Counted from the first letter of the stretch, positions 13,099 through 23,419 are shown. The stretch is DNA of 64,000 nucleotides from Luteimonas abyssi (GCF_001482195.1 NZ_KQ759763.1:2035780-2099779); one strand, 5' to 3'. The notes: generated by a model from the letters alone, not told the origin. Made by a program: numbers and translations.

Positions 13099-15941
13099 CC
13101 GATCTCCCTCACCAGTCTCGCCCCGACCGCCGGATCCGCTTCGCCACTGCTGTCCTGCTTGCCGCGTGCACCGCAAGGGTTCTGCCGCCGTCCGCCCCGC
13201 TCGGCCAGCCGGTCGCCGTCGCGCACCCATTCCGCGAAACCATCGCGCATGCCGACCAGCCCCCAACGGTTGGTCTCCGAGAATGCGCATCGACCGCCGC
13301 CGGCGTGGGCCGCCGTCAACCACTCCGCATCGCTCGGCAGGCGATAGGCGTATCCGCTGGCGCGCCCCAGCCACGCCGCGTACTGCATGAGCAGATCGTG
13401 CGGAATGTCGCTGGCGCTCGCTTCGCTCTGCCACTGGGCGTCCGGACACGCGCCGGTATCCACGCAGAACCGCGCGAGATCGCCGAACTTCACCTTGCTC
13501 CGCATCACCGCCAAGGGTGCGCTGCCTTCCCGGGGAATCACCACCAGCGCAGGCCCGGCACCGAGCCTGCCCAGCGAATCGACGCACATCGCGGCGCTTC
13601 CAGGCGTCAACGCCGCGCACGCATCGCGCGTCCGCTCGCGCGCAGCCGGCGCGTCCGCTTCGGCCGCCCGCTCATCCAGCGCACCCGCCAGCGCATCCAG
13701 CCGCGCGATCACACCGGCGCCACGCCGGCCCACGGCGGACAGATCGGACCGCATCTGCAGAAAGCCGCGTCGATCCTGGGTCATCGCCTGCTGCAGCTCC
13801 GATCGCAGCCGGCGGGTCCGTGCAGCGCCGGCCTCCTCGGCACCGAGCCCGGCCAGTTCCTGTACCAGCGCGTACCGCGCAGCCGCCCGATGCAGCCGTG
13901 CATCGTCGGGCACGCCGCTCCCGGCCGACAACACCGCCGTCGCATCGTCCCACCGTCCCTGCTGGAACAGTGCCCTGGCATGCCCGAGCATCGCCGCCGC
14001 GAGCAGTTGCCTGCCCTCCGTTTCCGGGAACGGATGATCTGCCTGCAACTCGGTGATGCGGACCAGCAGATCCCGCACCTTTCCGACATCGTGGGCGGCC
14101 GCCGCCCCCTGCACCGATTCGATGTGCGATGCGATCTCGGCGTCCGTCATCGCGGCGTCGCCGACCGCTCGGGTCGGCATCGGCGCCCGCGACATCGTGG
14201 CCAGGTCCAATTCGTGGTCGCGGACATTCCAGCTCGCCTCGTCCGGAAACCACTGCCGCGCCGTCGACAGCCAGCGCCGTGCCGCCTGCACGTTTCCTTC
14301 CTCGATCGCGCGCCCGACTTCGGCGTCGTAGCGCAACGCCAGCTTCGCGTTGCGCAGCAGCCCGCTCTGCGGGTCGAGACGCCGGATCCGTTCGAGAATC
14401 GCGACGGCCTCCCGGTGCAGGCGCTCGAACGGAACGTCCTGCGCGATCGTCCGGTCGAGTTGCGTGTCGAGATCGTTGAGCAGGCGGTCGCGCTCCTGTC
14501 CGAGGTTGCGCCCTCTCGCCTCCAGCTGCGGGGAGAACAATTTCAGCTGCTCGCGCAACGCCATCACCCGCTGCGCGCCTGCGTAATCGTCGCGTCCGGA
14601 CGCGGGCGACCAGTAACCGTCGAGCAGCGACAGCAGGAACGACTCGATGACGCCGCTGTGATCGATGATGAGACGATGCCGGTCGTCGTCGTTCAACGCC
14701 TGCAGCGCGATGTTCGCCTGCACCTCGTCGGCGAAACGTCGGTCCGACTGCGTCGAAAACCCCGCCAGCACACGCTGGTTCTCGGCCTGCTGCCGATGCG
14801 ACTGGAGCCATGTCGCACCGGCCATGCCCACCACTGCCGCCAGCAGGGCCGCCGCCAGCCATGCACCGACCCGCTCGCGCCGACTGCGCGGACGCAACCG
14901 CTCCAGCAGCGTCGCCATGTCCGGCCGTTGCCGCCCGTCGAACGCCAGGCTGGAGCGCAGCGCGCGATTCTGGCGACGGCCCAACCCCGGCACCGGTGCT
15001 GGCGTACGTCCCGCCGCGCTGGCCTGCTCCGCGGTCTGCTTGTCGAACGGATGACGGCCCGCCAGGAGTTCGTAGACCACGCATCCGAAGGCGTATACAT
15101 CGTCGGCGAACGCGGGCTCCTCGCCGCGCAGCATTTCCAGGCTCGCGTAGGCCGGCGTCATCGCACCCAGCGACGTCGCATCGAACACGGTGTGGTCGTC
15201 CGTCCCCTGGCCGCCGCGGGTCGCGCGCGCGATTCCGAAGTCGAACACCTTCGCGACCCGGTCGTCCTCCACCATCACGTTGCCGGGCTTGAAGTCCGAG
15301 TGGACCAGGCCGGCCTCGTGGGCGCGACGCAGGGCGTGGCCCATGCCCTCGATCAGGCCGTAAGCCTGGGCCATCGGCATGCCCTCGCCCATCCGCGCAC
15401 GGATCAGGCTGCGCAGGTCGCGCCCGGCGACGAACTCCATGGTCATGAAGACGATGGCGCCGTCCTTGTCGAAGTCGTAGACCCTGACGATGTTGTCGTG
15501 GGCCAGACGCTGCGCCTTGCGCGCTTCGCGCTGGAGCGCGACCAGGGCATCGGGATGATGGCGGAACCCGTCGTTGAGGACCTTGACCGCGACGTGCGGA
15601 TCACGGTCGTGGGCTTCGACCTTGCGCTCGTCCCGCGCCAGGTACACCACGCCCATGCCGCCGCGGCCGATTTCCTTTTCCAGCAGGAAACGCCCCTTGA
15701 GCAAGGTGCCCACACCGACGTCTACGGGAGACGGCTGATCCCCCAGCGCACCCCAGTCGCTGGTGCTCGTACCGCCGGAGTGGGAGCTGTCCGCCGCGCG
15801 TGGGGCATGTCGCGCCGGCCGCTTGACCACGGTCGCGTCGTCCTCGGGCGGCGCCCGCTTGCCGCGCGGAGCCAGCGGGGCGACGCGCGTCCTGTCGTCC
15901 TCGCCCGGCGGCGTGTCGGAGGGCGGATCGGGCAGGTGCAT
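13095..15941 (-). CDS. ppkA: PpkA-like T6SS serine/threonine protein kinase with C-terminal SUMF1-like domain
   Basis: Membrane Ser/Thr kinase of the post-translational T6SS switch, which in related systems phosphorylates the FHA protein. The product is 948 residues. The kinase domain (about 85-345) has the Gly loop GRGGMGVVYLA near 91, the AVKVL Lys, HSDFKPGN near 213 (Ser in place of Arg of HRD) and DFG near 232. One membrane segment lies at about 358-380. A long helical extracytoplasmic region follows, and a formylglycine-enzyme-like (SUMF1) domain covers about 815-948 with RLPSDAEWLTAA. The gene follows the phosphatase by 3 bases. Confidence 0.88.
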   Translation of the reverse strand: MHLPDPPSDTPPGEDDRTRVAPLAPRGKRAPPEDDATVVKRPARHAPRAADSSHSGGTSTSDWGALGDQPSPVDVGVGTLLKGRFLLEKEIGRGGMGVVYLARDERKVEAHDRDPHVAVKVLNDGFRHHPDALVALQREARKAQRLAHDNIVRVYDFDKDGAIVFMTMEFVAGRDLRSLIRARMGEGMPMAQAYGLIEGMGHALRRAHEAGLVHSDFKPGNVMVEDDRVAKVFDFGIARATRGGQGTDDHTVFDATSLGAMTPAYASLEMLRGEEPAFADDVYAFGCVVYELLAGRHPFDKQTAEQASAAGRTPAPVPGLGRRQNRALRSSLAFDGRQRPDMATLLERLRPRSRRERVGAWLAAALLAAVVGMAGATWLQSHRQQAENQRVLAGFSTQSDRRFADEVQANIALQALNDDDRHRLIIDHSGVIESFLLSLLDGYWSPASGRDDYAGAQRVMALREQLKLFSPQLEARGRNLGQERDRLLNDLDTQLDRTIAQDVPFERLHREAVAILERIRRLDPQSGLLRNAKLALRYDAEVGRAIEEGNVQAARRWLSTARQWFPDEASWNVRDHELDLATMSRAPMPTRAVGDAAMTDAEIASHIESVQGAAAAHDVGKVRDLLVRITELQADHPFPETEGRQLLAAAMLGHARALFQQGRWDDATAVLSAGSGVPDDARLHRAAARYALVQELAGLGAEEAGAARTRRLRSELQQAMTQDRRGFLQMRSDLSAVGRRGAGVIARLDALAGALDERAAEADAPAARERTRDACAALTPGSAAMCVDSLGRLGAGPALVVIPREGSAPLAVMRSKVKFGDLARFCVDTGACPDAQWQSEASASDIPHDLLMQYAAWLGRASGYAYRLPSDAEWLTAAHAGGGRCAFSETNRWGLVGMRDGFAEWVRDGDRLAERGGRRQNPCGARGKQDSSGEADPAVGARLVREIG

Positions 15942-15944
15942 GCG

Positions 15945-16631
15945 TCAGGCCTCCAGCCGCACGGCGATCGCAGATGCGTTGTCGCGGCCGGCGCGACCGA
16001 GGGCGGTCTCCAGCACGCGGTCGACCAGCACTCGCGGTTCGCGATGCCGCTGGCAGTGTTCGGCCAGCTCGTCGTCGCTCATTTCCTTATTGATCCCGTC
16101 CGAACACAGCAGGAATCCCGAACCGGGGCGCCGGCCCACGACGGCCCAGTCGATGAACAGGTCGTCATCGGCACCGATCGCCCGCGTCAGTGCTCCACCG
16201 GGCGCCCCTGCCGCCGTCGCGCCGACGACGTGATCCCGGGTCAGGCAGGTCAACCGTCCGTCTCCGAACCCGTAGACGCGGCTGTCGCCCACCCAGCCGC
16301 ACATCACCAGGTCCCGGTCGCAGACCAGCAGGGCGACCGTCGAGCCGACGATGTCCAGATCCTGCTCGCGCGCGAGCGTGCGCAATTCCAGGTTGACCTC
16401 GCACAACGCCGTCTCGATCGCATCGATGAAATCGGACAGGTCCGCGGCGCGACGCAGCGCATCCAGTCGGTCGACCACCCGCCGACTCGCGAAGTCGCCG
16501 GCGCTGTGGCCGCCCAGTCCGTCGGCGACCGCCCACAGCCCGAGGTCGTCGCGCATCAGGATCGCGTCCTCGTTGTGATCGCGTACGTTGCCGCGATCGG
16601 TGCGTCCGGCAGACACGTAACCCGTGCTCAT
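15945..16631 (-). CDS. pppA: PP2C-type protein phosphatase (PppA-like)
   Basis: Metal-dependent Ser/Thr phosphatase that reverses the T6SS kinase. The product is 228 residues. All PP2C signature motifs are visible in order: DRGNVRDHNEDA, VADGLGGHSAGD, GSTVALLV, WVGDSRVYGF, LCSDGINKEMSDDE and GRDNASAIAV, including the metal-binding Asp residues. ATG at 16631 overlaps the tagF stop (ATGA). The tagF-pppA-ppkA order is the standard threonine-phosphorylation control module. Confidence 0.92.
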   Translation of the reverse strand: MSTGYVSAGRTDRGNVRDHNEDAILMRDDLGLWAVADGLGGHSAGDFASRRVVDRLDALRRAADLSDFIDAIETALCEVNLELRTLAREQDLDIVGSTVALLVCDRDLVMCGWVGDSRVYGFGDGRLTCLTRDHVVGATAAGAPGGALTRAIGADDDLFIDWAVVGRRPGSGFLLCSDGINKEMSDDELAEHCQRHREPRVLVDRVLETALGRAGRDNASAIAVRLEA

Positions 16632-17299
16632 CCGCCACGCCCCTCGTCGGTCCCGCGCCGACTGCCGGGGGCATGCTCTTCGGAGGCGGGCCGCCCGGGG
16701 GCCTGCAACTCGGGGGTGTACCCGATCCGCAGCAACGGCGCATGTCCAGCATCCGGCAGGCCCGGCATCGGCAGCCAGACACCCGGACGATGCGCGGCCG
16801 GTGGTTTCCACCACAGGCCGCGGCTCTGCGCAGGCCAGCGCGAACTCCAGGCCTCCAGCAGCGCATCGGTCCGCGCATCCGGCGCGAGGGCCATGCACGC
16901 GCGGTCGAACGTCGACACGTCGCCGATCCCGCCGGACAGCACGTTGACATGCAGCGCCTCCGCCGCATCGAACCAGGTGTGCGCAGGCGTCTCGAACGCG
17001 GCCGCCAGCACCAGGGGGAAGGCACGACCGACCCGGTCGCGCCCTGGCGCCACGCTGCCCATCCAGGCCTGGCGACCGCAGACGCCCGGCGCCAGCGCGA
17101 ACCGCCAGACCGCTTCGAGCGGCGTATGGCCCGGTCCGCCGCCGTCGGCCGCGCTCCGTGCGGCCAGCACTCCGCGCATCGCCATGTCCCAGGCATCGAT
17201 GAAGACGGCCGGCAGGCGTCGCTCGACGAAATCGCCGACCCCGGGCAACTTGCCGTAGAAGCCGACCGGCCCACGCGCATCGTCAGTGCTCAAGGACAA
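16628..17299 (-). CDS. tagF: T6SS-associated protein TagF
   Basis: Post-translational repressor of T6SS assembly in P. aeruginosa. The product is about 223 residues, with the diagnostic start GFYGKLPGVGDFVERRLP and the WMGSVAPGRDRVGRAFPL region. No ATG exists in a suitable place. TTG codons at 17299 and at 17293 (overlapping the tssM stop) are the candidates; 17299 is preferred for the GGGGG run 5 bases upstream. It sits between tssM and the phosphatase gene. Confidence 0.87.
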   Translation of the reverse strand: MSLSTDDARGPVGFYGKLPGVGDFVERRLPAVFIDAWDMAMRGVLAARSAADGGGPGHTPLEAVWRFALAPGVCGRQAWMGSVAPGRDRVGRAFPLVLAAAFETPAHTWFDAAEALHVNVLSGGIGDVSTFDRACMALAPDARTDALLEAWSSRWPAQSRGLWWKPPAAHRPGVWLPMPGLPDAGHAPLLRIGYTPELQAPGRPASEEHAPGSRRGTDEGRGG

Positions 17300-20200
17300 C
17301 GGAACCCCCGCACCAGCTCGGAGGCGAACGGATGACGCAGGCTGGCCGGCACCACGTCGATGCGCGCGCGGGTGCCGCCCACCGCGAGCTCGGCGGTGTA
17401 GTCCAGGTCCCCCCGGCGGCGCAGGCCCGCATCGTGGAGCGCCCGGAACAGTCCCCACTCGCCCCGATACTCCCGGACCGGCAACGGCTGATCGAAGGCA
17501 TCCCACACGGCGATCCGCACCAGGCCCGGCTGCGGTCCCGGCCATGTCATCGACTGCCGGACCGGCACGCCCCCCTGGTAGTAGATCACCTGCCCGTCCA
17601 CCTCGACCTGCAGGCGACCGACGCCGGGCTGCTCGGGAATCGACAGGACGAACGCCGCCTGCGGCAGCGCGCCGCCGCTGCCGAAGTAGGCCTGGCGGAT
17701 GCGATCGGCCCGCTGCGCGCGCTGCAGCACGTCATCGGCATCCAGCGCCCGCATCCCGTCGTTCCACGTCCACGTGGGGCCGCCGGTGTCGACCTTGCCG
17801 GCCAGGGTGCTCTGGAAGAACCTGTCGAAGCGCCCGCCGTTGCCGAACAGTTCCGCGAAATCACGCAGGGGGATCTCGGCGCTGCCTGCGGGGTCGAACG
17901 GGAACCGGCCCGACACGAACAGGGCGCATTCCGGACCCGCGGCCTGGCGCATGCCGGCACGCAGCGAGTCGCCCGCGTTCTCGGCCACCAGGCTCCGGCT
18001 GGTCGCGGCCAGGGAGGTCATCCAGGACGACATCGGCTCCGGCAACTGGCCTGCCTGCTGGTTCGCGACGAGCAGCGCCGTGTCGTTCTGGTCCACCCCG
18101 GCGACGCCGGCGCTGATGTTCAACAGCGAGCGGCTCATCTGCATCGACGTCGACAGGATGTGGTCCAGCGACGACTCGCCGCCCTCGCCCAGCAGCAGGC
18201 GGTGATACGGCTCGAAGCGGCGTTCGATCACGTCGCCGGCCGGATCCGCATCGACGCGATCCCGGGCGCCCGACGGCGGTGAGGGCGCTTCGGCATCGTC
18301 GCCGTCCGGCGCTGCCGCCTGCGGCGCCGACGTCAGGGCCTGCGTGTGTTCCCGCAGCAGCTCCAGGAAGGCCTTGAGCGGCGAGCCCGGTCCGCCGAGC
18401 TTGGCCGCGACCGCACTCGCCTCCGCCACTCCGGACACCGGGCGGAGTTCGAGATCGCCGAGCAACCGCTCCCAGGTCTCGATGTAGTCGCGCTGGTACA
18501 GCGTCAGCACCTGGCGGGTGAGCTGCGAGCGCCCGAGCGTATCGAGCTTCGCGGCCCCCAGCACCCAGTCCTCGGCGAGGAACCGGTCGACCGCCCGGTC
18601 GATGCCGCCTCCCACCACACGCTGGAACCCCTGGCGCGTGTACAACGCGGGCAGCGGCTCCGACAGCGCGACGCCGCTGCGGCGTCGGAAGACTTCACCC
18701 TGCAGCCCGAGATGCCGCTCCAGGGCCAGCGCGGCGCCGGTGTCCGCGGCCGACTCCGACAGGACCAGGTTGCCGTAGACCAGCGCCTGCAGTTCCGCGG
18801 TACGCAGGCTCGCGCGCGCGCGCTCGACGACGTCCTTGTCCAGCGACAGCGCGCGCCCACCCTCCGACAGCGCCACCCGCAGATGGCCGTCGAGCGCGGA
18901 CCGGACCTGTGGATCTTCCGGGAACACCTCGCCCCAATGGGTCGCCGCCAGCGACGACAACGCTTCCACGTCGCGGCGCTCCGGATCGCCCAGCATCAGG
19001 TATCCCTTCAGCAGCTGGTACAACCACTGCGGATCGTCGCTGGCACGCTCGAGCGCCACGCGCAGCGACTGGCCCAGTGCCGGCAGCAACGTGCCGCTGA
19101 GATCGCGCAGCTGCGCCGCCTGCACGTCCCGGGTCAGCGCGCGTCCACGATACAGGCCGAAACGATGCGACCACGGCACCGATCCGTCCGCCGGTTCCGC
19201 GAGGCTGCGCGCATGCGCGAGCGTCTCGAATCGCCGGAGCGCACCTGCATAGAACGCCTGCGGCGTATCGGCCTGCTGCAACTCCCCGAACGGATACTCG
19301 GCGACGGCCGTCCCGACCTCGGCGATGCGCTGCCGATTGTGCGCGTAGCTGCCGATCATCCCCGACAGCAGCAACAGCGTCGAAAGCGTCAGCGCGACCC
19401 ACGCCGCCAGTTGCAGGATCTGGCGGCGCCTGCCCGCATCGGCCGGGCCGCCGGCCAGGCCGGCCTCGGCGAACATCACGTCGTCGAGCAACCGCCCGAC
19501 GAAGTAGGTTCTCGGCTTCTCGATATGCGCGGGCAGACGCTCCCCGGCGACGCCGAAGTGCCGCCCCACCGCCGCCAGCACACGGTCGACCGGATGACCG
19601 TGCTGGGTCCCCGAGGTCATGTAGGTACCGCGCAGCCAGGGCGGATCGGCGTAACCGTGCGAGCCGAAGGCGGCACGGACGAACTCCATCAGCGCCGGGC
19701 GGAGCAGACGCAACTGGTGCGGGAACGACAGCGCCGCCGCGCGTCGTTGCGGATCCCGAAAGGCCGGCAGGCGGTCCAGGACGCGCTCGTCGATGCGCTG
19801 CAGCAGCAGGTCGAATTCCTCGGCCAGCAGCGTCATCGACACGTCCCGCGCATCGGTGTCGTGCGGGAACGTGAACCCCCACACCTGCTCGCGTGCGGCC
19901 GCGTCGAGGTCGGCGAAGAAGTCGGTGAACCCTGAAATCAGGTCGCACTTGGTCAGCACCAGGTAGACCGGTACCGTGCCGCGCAGACGCTCGCCGAGTT
20001 CGTCCAGGCGTTTGCGTACCGCATGGGCATGTGCGCGACGCACGTGATCGTCCGGATCCAGCAGGTCGGTCGCGCTGACCGCCACCACCACGCCGTTGAG
20101 CGGGCGCCGGCGATGACGGCGCAGCAGTCCCAGGAACGACTGCCATGCGGCGGCATCGGCCGCTGCGTCGGAGTCCTGGGTGGTGTAGCGCCCGGCGCTG

Positions 20201-20754
20201 TCGAGAAAGACCGCCTGATCGGCGAACCACCAGTCGCACTGGCGCGTGCCGCCCACGCCGGCCAGCGCCTGAGCGCCGAAGTGATCGCCCAGCGGAAAAT
20301 CGAGGCCGGAGTTGAGCAGCAGCGTGCTCTTGCCCGCCCCCGGCGCGCCGATCAACAGATACCAGGGCAAGGTATCCAGACCGCGCCCGTCGCGGCGCTG
20401 GCGCTTGCGCAGCAGCGTCGTGGCTTCCTGGAAACGCTCGCGCAGGCGCTGCTGCTCCAGGTCGGCGCGTCGCGCAGCGTCGTCGCCGTCGCCGTCGCCG
20501 GCGAGCGCGTCGGTCATGCGCTTTTCCTTGCCGCGCCTGCGCAGCCAGGACACCAGCCGCCAGAGTCCCCATCCGACCACCAGGACCGCGATCGCGATCA
20601 GGCGTGCCCTGATGCTGCTCAACGGATACCAGGTACCGGCACCGAGGTAAGGACCACTGGCCCAGATGAAGAACGCCGCCAGCAGCAGGGCCGCGAGGTC
20701 CATCAACCCCTTTCGGCGGACGAAGCTGACGAATCGGTAGATATAGCTCGTCAT
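17290..20754 (-). CDS. tssM: Type VI secretion membrane complex protein TssM (IcmF)
   Basis: Inner-membrane ATPase-like component of the T6SS membrane complex, partner of TssL. The product is 1154 residues. Two N-terminal membrane helices lie at about 18-35 and 47-68. A cytoplasmic NTPase-like domain has Walker A GAPGAGKST near 137, and a third membrane helix lies at about 440-460. A large periplasmic part ends in the TssM C domain. The length and layout are typical. It follows tssL by 3 bases. The usual TssJ partner gene is not seen in the cluster. Confidence 0.95.
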   Translation of the reverse strand: MTSYIYRFVSFVRRKGLMDLAALLLAAFFIWASGPYLGAGTWYPLSSIRARLIAIAVLVVGWGLWRLVSWLRRRGKEKRMTDALAGDGDGDDAARRADLEQQRLRERFQEATTLLRKRQRRDGRGLDTLPWYLLIGAPGAGKSTLLLNSGLDFPLGDHFGAQALAGVGGTRQCDWWFADQAVFLDSAGRYTTQDSDAAADAAAWQSFLGLLRRHRRRPLNGVVVAVSATDLLDPDDHVRRAHAHAVRKRLDELGERLRGTVPVYLVLTKCDLISGFTDFFADLDAAAREQVWGFTFPHDTDARDVSMTLLAEEFDLLLQRIDERVLDRLPAFRDPQRRAAALSFPHQLRLLRPALMEFVRAAFGSHGYADPPWLRGTYMTSGTQHGHPVDRVLAAVGRHFGVAGERLPAHIEKPRTYFVGRLLDDVMFAEAGLAGGPADAGRRRQILQLAAWVALTLSTLLLLSGMIGSYAHNRQRIAEVGTAVAEYPFGELQQADTPQAFYAGALRRFETLAHARSLAEPADGSVPWSHRFGLYRGRALTRDVQAAQLRDLSGTLLPALGQSLRVALERASDDPQWLYQLLKGYLMLGDPERRDVEALSSLAATHWGEVFPEDPQVRSALDGHLRVALSEGGRALSLDKDVVERARASLRTAELQALVYGNLVLSESAADTGAALALERHLGLQGEVFRRRSGVALSEPLPALYTRQGFQRVVGGGIDRAVDRFLAEDWVLGAAKLDTLGRSQLTRQVLTLYQRDYIETWERLLGDLELRPVSGVAEASAVAAKLGGPGSPLKAFLELLREHTQALTSAPQAAAPDGDDAEAPSPPSGARDRVDADPAGDVIERRFEPYHRLLLGEGGESSLDHILSTSMQMSRSLLNISAGVAGVDQNDTALLVANQQAGQLPEPMSSWMTSLAATSRSLVAENAGDSLRAGMRQAAGPECALFVSGRFPFDPAGSAEIPLRDFAELFGNGGRFDRFFQSTLAGKVDTGGPTWTWNDGMRALDADDVLQRAQRADRIRQAYFGSGGALPQAAFVLSIPEQPGVGRLQVEVDGQVIYYQGGVPVRQSMTWPGPQPGLVRIAVWDAFDQPLPVREYRGEWGLFRALHDAGLRRRGDLDYTAELAVGGTRARIDVVPASLRHPFASELVRGFRCP

Positions 20755-20757
20755 CGA

Positions 20758-22080
20758 TCAGGCCTCCGGAATCAGCACGATTTCGACCCGGCGATTGAGC
20801 GCCCGGTTCTCCGGCAGGTCCGGCGGCACCGCGACCGGCTGCGAATCGCCCGCACCGCTGATCTCCACCCGCCGGGAATCACGCATACCGGCGCGCAACA
20901 CCGTTCCGACGCTCTCGGCGCGTACGGTCGAGAGCTCGAAGTTGTCCTTGAAACGCAGTCCGCGGACCGGCTGGTTGTCGGTATGGCCGACCACGACCAC
21001 GCGCCCGTCCACTCGATCCAATGCCGTGCCCACGCGTTGCAGCAGGCTGCGCTGCGCGGGATCCACCTCGCTGCCGCCGGAGCCGAACATCACGGCACCG
21101 GCGATGCGGATCGTCGTTCGCCCGTCGTCGCCGACCTCGAGCGTCAACAGCCCCGCATCGCGCTCCGCCTGCAGCAAGGTCGCCAGCGAAACATCCGGCA
21201 CGGGCACCGGCGCGTCGGGCAGCCTGACCCGGTCCAGGCCGATCTGCGCGAGCTGTGCGCTGACCGGCGCCGACACGCCGTTGAGCTGGCTGTGCAGAAA
21301 GATGAACGCGGCCAGCAGGATGCACAGCGAGGCCAGAGCAGCGATCAGGAACGGCATCGAGCCGCTTTCGGTACCCAGGCGCCGGTCCGCACCCTTCCAG
21401 TGCGGCGACAGATCCGCTGCCGGTGCGCCGCGCTGGCGGCGGATCAACGCGTGCAGCGTCGTCATCCGGTCGGCGAGCCGGGCCTGCCCGCCCGGCTCGA
21501 TCAGATAGCGCCCGCCGAAGCCCAGCGCCATCGCCAGGTAGATCATTTCCAGCAGATCGAGATAGCGCGCCGGATCGCGACTGAGCCGGTCGAGCAGATC
21601 GAAGACCTTGGCACCACCGTAGGTTTCGCCGTGGAACGTCACCAGCAGCGTGCGCTGCGACCATCCGCTGCCGTCGCCCCACGGGGCGGCCAGGACGGCT
21701 TCGTCGAGCAGTGTGCACAACACGTAACGCGCCATCATCGCCTGCTTGGCATCCACCCCGTCGCGGTGCACATCGCTCTCGAACCGCTCCAGCTTCGCGG
21801 CACAGCTCGTGCGCAGCCGGCCCAGATCGGGAGGGCGTGTGGAATGCCGCAGCTGCACCGCCAGCAACAGCAGTGGCGTGGCCGCACGCACGATGCCGTT
21901 GTGTGCGCCCGCATTGGACAAGGCCTCATAGGCCGCGTCCAGATCGCTCCCCGCGCTCGATGCAACCTGCCGATCGCCCTCCACGGGCGGCGCCGGCTGC
22001 GGCGCCGACACCGATGTCGCCGCTGCCCTCGGGCGCACCACGGTTGCGTCGTCGTCGATGTCGCGGCCACGTTCGCCCAT
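20758..22080 (-). CDS. tssL: Type VI secretion protein TssL with fused OmpA-like domain
   Basis: Inner-membrane component (DotU family). The product is 440 residues. The cytoplasmic DotU domain covers about 45-225, with LLDEAVLAAPWG and TFHGETYGGAKVFDLLDRL. A membrane helix lies at 241-261. A periplasmic OmpA-like peptidoglycan-binding domain (about 300-440) has GHTDNQPV near 365 and ENRALNRRVEI near the end. The fused OmpA module would anchor the complex to the cell wall without a separate TagL. Confidence 0.95.
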   Translation of the reverse strand: MGERGRDIDDDATVVRPRAAATSVSAPQPAPPVEGDRQVASSAGSDLDAAYEALSNAGAHNGIVRAATPLLLLAVQLRHSTRPPDLGRLRTSCAAKLERFESDVHRDGVDAKQAMMARYVLCTLLDEAVLAAPWGDGSGWSQRTLLVTFHGETYGGAKVFDLLDRLSRDPARYLDLLEMIYLAMALGFGGRYLIEPGGQARLADRMTTLHALIRRQRGAPAADLSPHWKGADRRLGTESGSMPFLIAALASLCILLAAFIFLHSQLNGVSAPVSAQLAQIGLDRVRLPDAPVPVPDVSLATLLQAERDAGLLTLEVGDDGRTTIRIAGAVMFGSGGSEVDPAQRSLLQRVGTALDRVDGRVVVVGHTDNQPVRGLRFKDNFELSTVRAESVGTVLRAGMRDSRRVEISGAGDSQPVAVPPDLPENRALNRRVEIVLIPEA

Positions 22081-22081
22081 G

Positions 22082-23419
22082 TCAGCTCCTCACCGCCCAC
22101 AGCTCCAGCTCGAGGCCCGGAAACCCGCTTCCGAAATGCATCGCCATGCCGCCGGAGGTCCGCAAGGCCTTCCACAACGGCGAATGCCGATCCAGCTCGA
22201 AGTACTGGCATCCCGAGTGGTAAGGCACCTGTCGGGGCGCCACCGCCATCGACGTCAGACCAATACCGGGCAGCTGCAGGTTGACCAGGTCGCGGATCTT
22301 CTCGACCGGGCCGATCTTGGATTCGGACGGCAGCCGCTTGCGCAGATCGTCGCCGCGCACATCCGCCTTGACCGCGAGCACGAATACCGCCGAGGTCAGC
22401 AGCGAGGCGTCCGGCGCGACGCCGACCCAGACCCCGTACTTGCGCTGCTGCAGCGGGATCGCGATCGCCGACTGCTCCAGCACCGCGCTCAGGCTTTCCC
22501 GCAATACCGCCACCACCGGTTCGAAACTCTCGCGCAGGGCTTCGTGCCGGTACGGCGGGAACGATGGCCCGCGCTTGGCCGCGCTCGTGAACGTGCACAA
22601 CTCGCCCGCCATGCCCAGCAGGAGGCGATACAGGGCTTCCGGGTGTTCGCGCGGCGATTGCGCCCAGTGCGCGATCACGGGCTGATAGCGGTTCACCACC
22701 TGCAACATCAGGACGTCGGAGATTTCCGCGACGCCGGCCCGGTCGCTGCCCATGACGCGCTCGGCCAGGGCCTGACCGCGCTGGTGCAGCAGGCCGAGCA
22801 GTTCCGACAGCAATGTCACCAGCCACGCGGCGCCCTCGATCCGGCTGGCCGTGGGGATGAACGCGTCGTCGAGGATCACCCGACGGTCCGGACGCACTTC
22901 GACGATGCGCGCCACCGGGATCTCGACGAGCCCCTCACGGGGCGCCGATGCCAACGCAAGCCGGGTCGCCATCGCACCCACTTCAAGGCGCACCGAGCCT
23001 CCGACGCTTCCCGATGCATCGGACACCTCCAGTTCGTCGACCGCATAACGCGAGATGCGCTGCGGGTCCTGGTCGAGCCAGACGCTCTCGGGCCGCGACC
23101 CGCTGCGCAAGGGCAACGTCAGGCTGACGACCTGGGCGCGGCAATCGATACCGGTGTCGAGCGGCGGCGGCGGGGGATCGCGATCGGGGATCGAGAACGG
23201 CGTGCCGTCGGGAAAGCAACCCACCGCACGACGGATGCCGATCTTGCCGATCGAAAGCAGCTCGGTTTCCAGTTCGAGCTCGTCGAACCCCCACGCATGC
23301 GGCCGCAGGGAACTCGCGCGCAACTCGATGAAACGTTCGAAATAACGCTCCTGCTGCTGCATGTGTTGGGGGCGCAGGAAAAGCCCCTCGCTCCAGATGA
23401 CCTTGGTGCTTTCTTTCAT
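22082..23419 (-). CDS. tssK: Type VI secretion baseplate protein TssK
   Basis: Trimeric baseplate protein that connects the baseplate to the TssLM membrane complex. The product is 445 residues. The N-terminal hallmark VIWSEGLFLRPQHMQQQERY is intact. ATG at 23419 overlaps the stop of the FHA gene, and the TssK stop lies one base before tssL. Confidence 0.96.
   Translation of the reverse strand: MKESTKVIWSEGLFLRPQHMQQQERYFERFIELRASSLRPHAWGFDELELETELLSIGKIGIRRAVGCFPDGTPFSIPDRDPPPPPLDTGIDCRAQVVSLTLPLRSGSRPESVWLDQDPQRISRYAVDELEVSDASGSVGGSVRLEVGAMATRLALASAPREGLVEIPVARIVEVRPDRRVILDDAFIPTASRIEGAAWLVTLLSELLGLLHQRGQALAERVMGSDRAGVAEISDVLMLQVVNRYQPVIAHWAQSPREHPEALYRLLLGMAGELCTFTSAAKRGPSFPPYRHEALRESFEPVVAVLRESLSAVLEQSAIAIPLQQRKYGVWVGVAPDASLLTSAVFVLAVKADVRGDDLRKRLPSESKIGPVEKIRDLVNLQLPGIGLTSMAVAPRQVPYHSGCQYFELDRHSPLWKALRTSGGMAMHFGSGFPGLELELWAVRS

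Noticed and set aside
13305..17258. 1317-codon plus-strand frame opposite the kinase, phosphatase and tagF
   Set aside because: It spans several well-supported minus-strand genes and has no domain; GC-bias shadow.
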